From Prevotellaceae bacterium (GTDB lineage Bacteria > Bacteroidota > Bacteroidia > Bacteroidales > UBA932): DNA of 5,410 bases. Location of the stretch: NCBI GenBank assembly GCA_031273485.1, contig JAISRS010000434.1, positions 1-5,410 of the forward strand, read 5' to 3'. Positions 5,300 to 5,410 of the stretch are shown piece after piece. The notes beneath the pieces are model-generated. The model did not search any database and was not told the origin of the DNA. It saw nothing but the letters and a program-made list of their open reading frames with translations. The translations under genes were made by a program, and so were the position numbers. Each line of letters begins with the position of its first letter. Position 1 is the stretch's first letter.

Positions 5300-5410
5300 A
5301 TGAATAACATCACAAAAATCGTCCTCACCGGCGGACCCTGTGCCGGTAAAACCACCGCCCTCGCCCGAATCATCGAAAAGTTTTCGGACATGGGTTATTT
5401 GGTGTTGGCG
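5300..5410 (+). CDS. AAA/P-loop ATPase, 3' end outside the window
   Basis: Only the first 37 codons are present: MNNITKIVLTGGPCAGKTT and on to MGYLVLA. A Walker A motif (GGPCAGKT, residues 11-18) follows the first beta strand, and a helix and the start of a second strand come next. The KIVLTGGPCAGKTT form is typical of the AAA_28 / NadR-like P-loop group (PF13521). That group includes Bacteroidetes ATPases of uncertain function, some with a C-terminal CYTH-like domain. ATP or GTP binding is well supported; substrate and function cannot be told from this fragment. It starts 3 nt after the WG-repeat gene, so the two are very likely co-transcribed. Confidence 0.85.
   Translation, partial: MNNITKIVLTGGPCAGKTTALARIIEKFSDMGYLVLA

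Overview
The window looks like a chromosomal accessory region of a member of the Bacteroidota, probably a Bacteroidales-type gut organism. The basis is indirect. Gene starts sit behind A/T-rich leaders rather than strong Shine-Dalgarno sequences. Two good matches to the Bacteroidetes -7 promoter box (TAnnTTTG) are present. The gene content (secreted YD-repeat protein, small HAD deoxyribonucleotidase, RelA/SpoT-like HD fragment, WG-repeat protein, GGPCAGKTT ATPase) is typical of that phylum. No RNA gene, CRISPR array or insertion sequence is visible. All convincing genes are on the + strand.

Left part (1-1665): the 3' part of a secreted tandem-repeat protein, cut by the window edge, runs with a TAATG overlap into a 5'(3')-deoxyribonucleotidase of the NT5C/HAD type. 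The nucleotidase overlaps the start of a RelA/SpoT-like HD hydrolase pseudogene. That pseudogene has an in-frame TAG and is cut off just after its HD dyad.

Middle part (1666-3409): a probable Bacteroidetes promoter, then a perfect 18-bp inverted repeat with a 5-nt loop, then a complete two-gene AbiE cassette. The cassette consists of an AbiEi antitoxin/regulator and an AbiEii nucleotidyltransferase toxin separated by 1 nt. The hairpin lies between the promoter box and the antitoxin start, so it would form the 5' leader of the mRNA and is a candidate autoregulatory operator.

Right part (3410-5410): a second, truncated copy of the nucleotidase gene (about 110 bp at roughly 88% identity to the first) is joined to an imperfect palindromic intergenic repeat. 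It is followed by a 514-aa protein with WG repeats, a degenerate fifth WG-like unit, five HEAT-like helical units and an unrecognised C-terminal region. Three bases later an AAA/P-loop ATPase begins and runs off the window.

The AbiE system therefore sits between two broken genes and is bracketed by a direct repeat of nucleotidase sequence. This suggests that the toxin-antitoxin cassette arrived in, or was rearranged with, an older nucleotidase / HD hydrolase / ATPase gene neighbourhood. The intact genes do not form one obvious pathway. A nucleotide-metabolism or stress theme (nucleotidase, HD hydrolase remnant, NTP-using toxin, P-loop ATPase) is an inference only.
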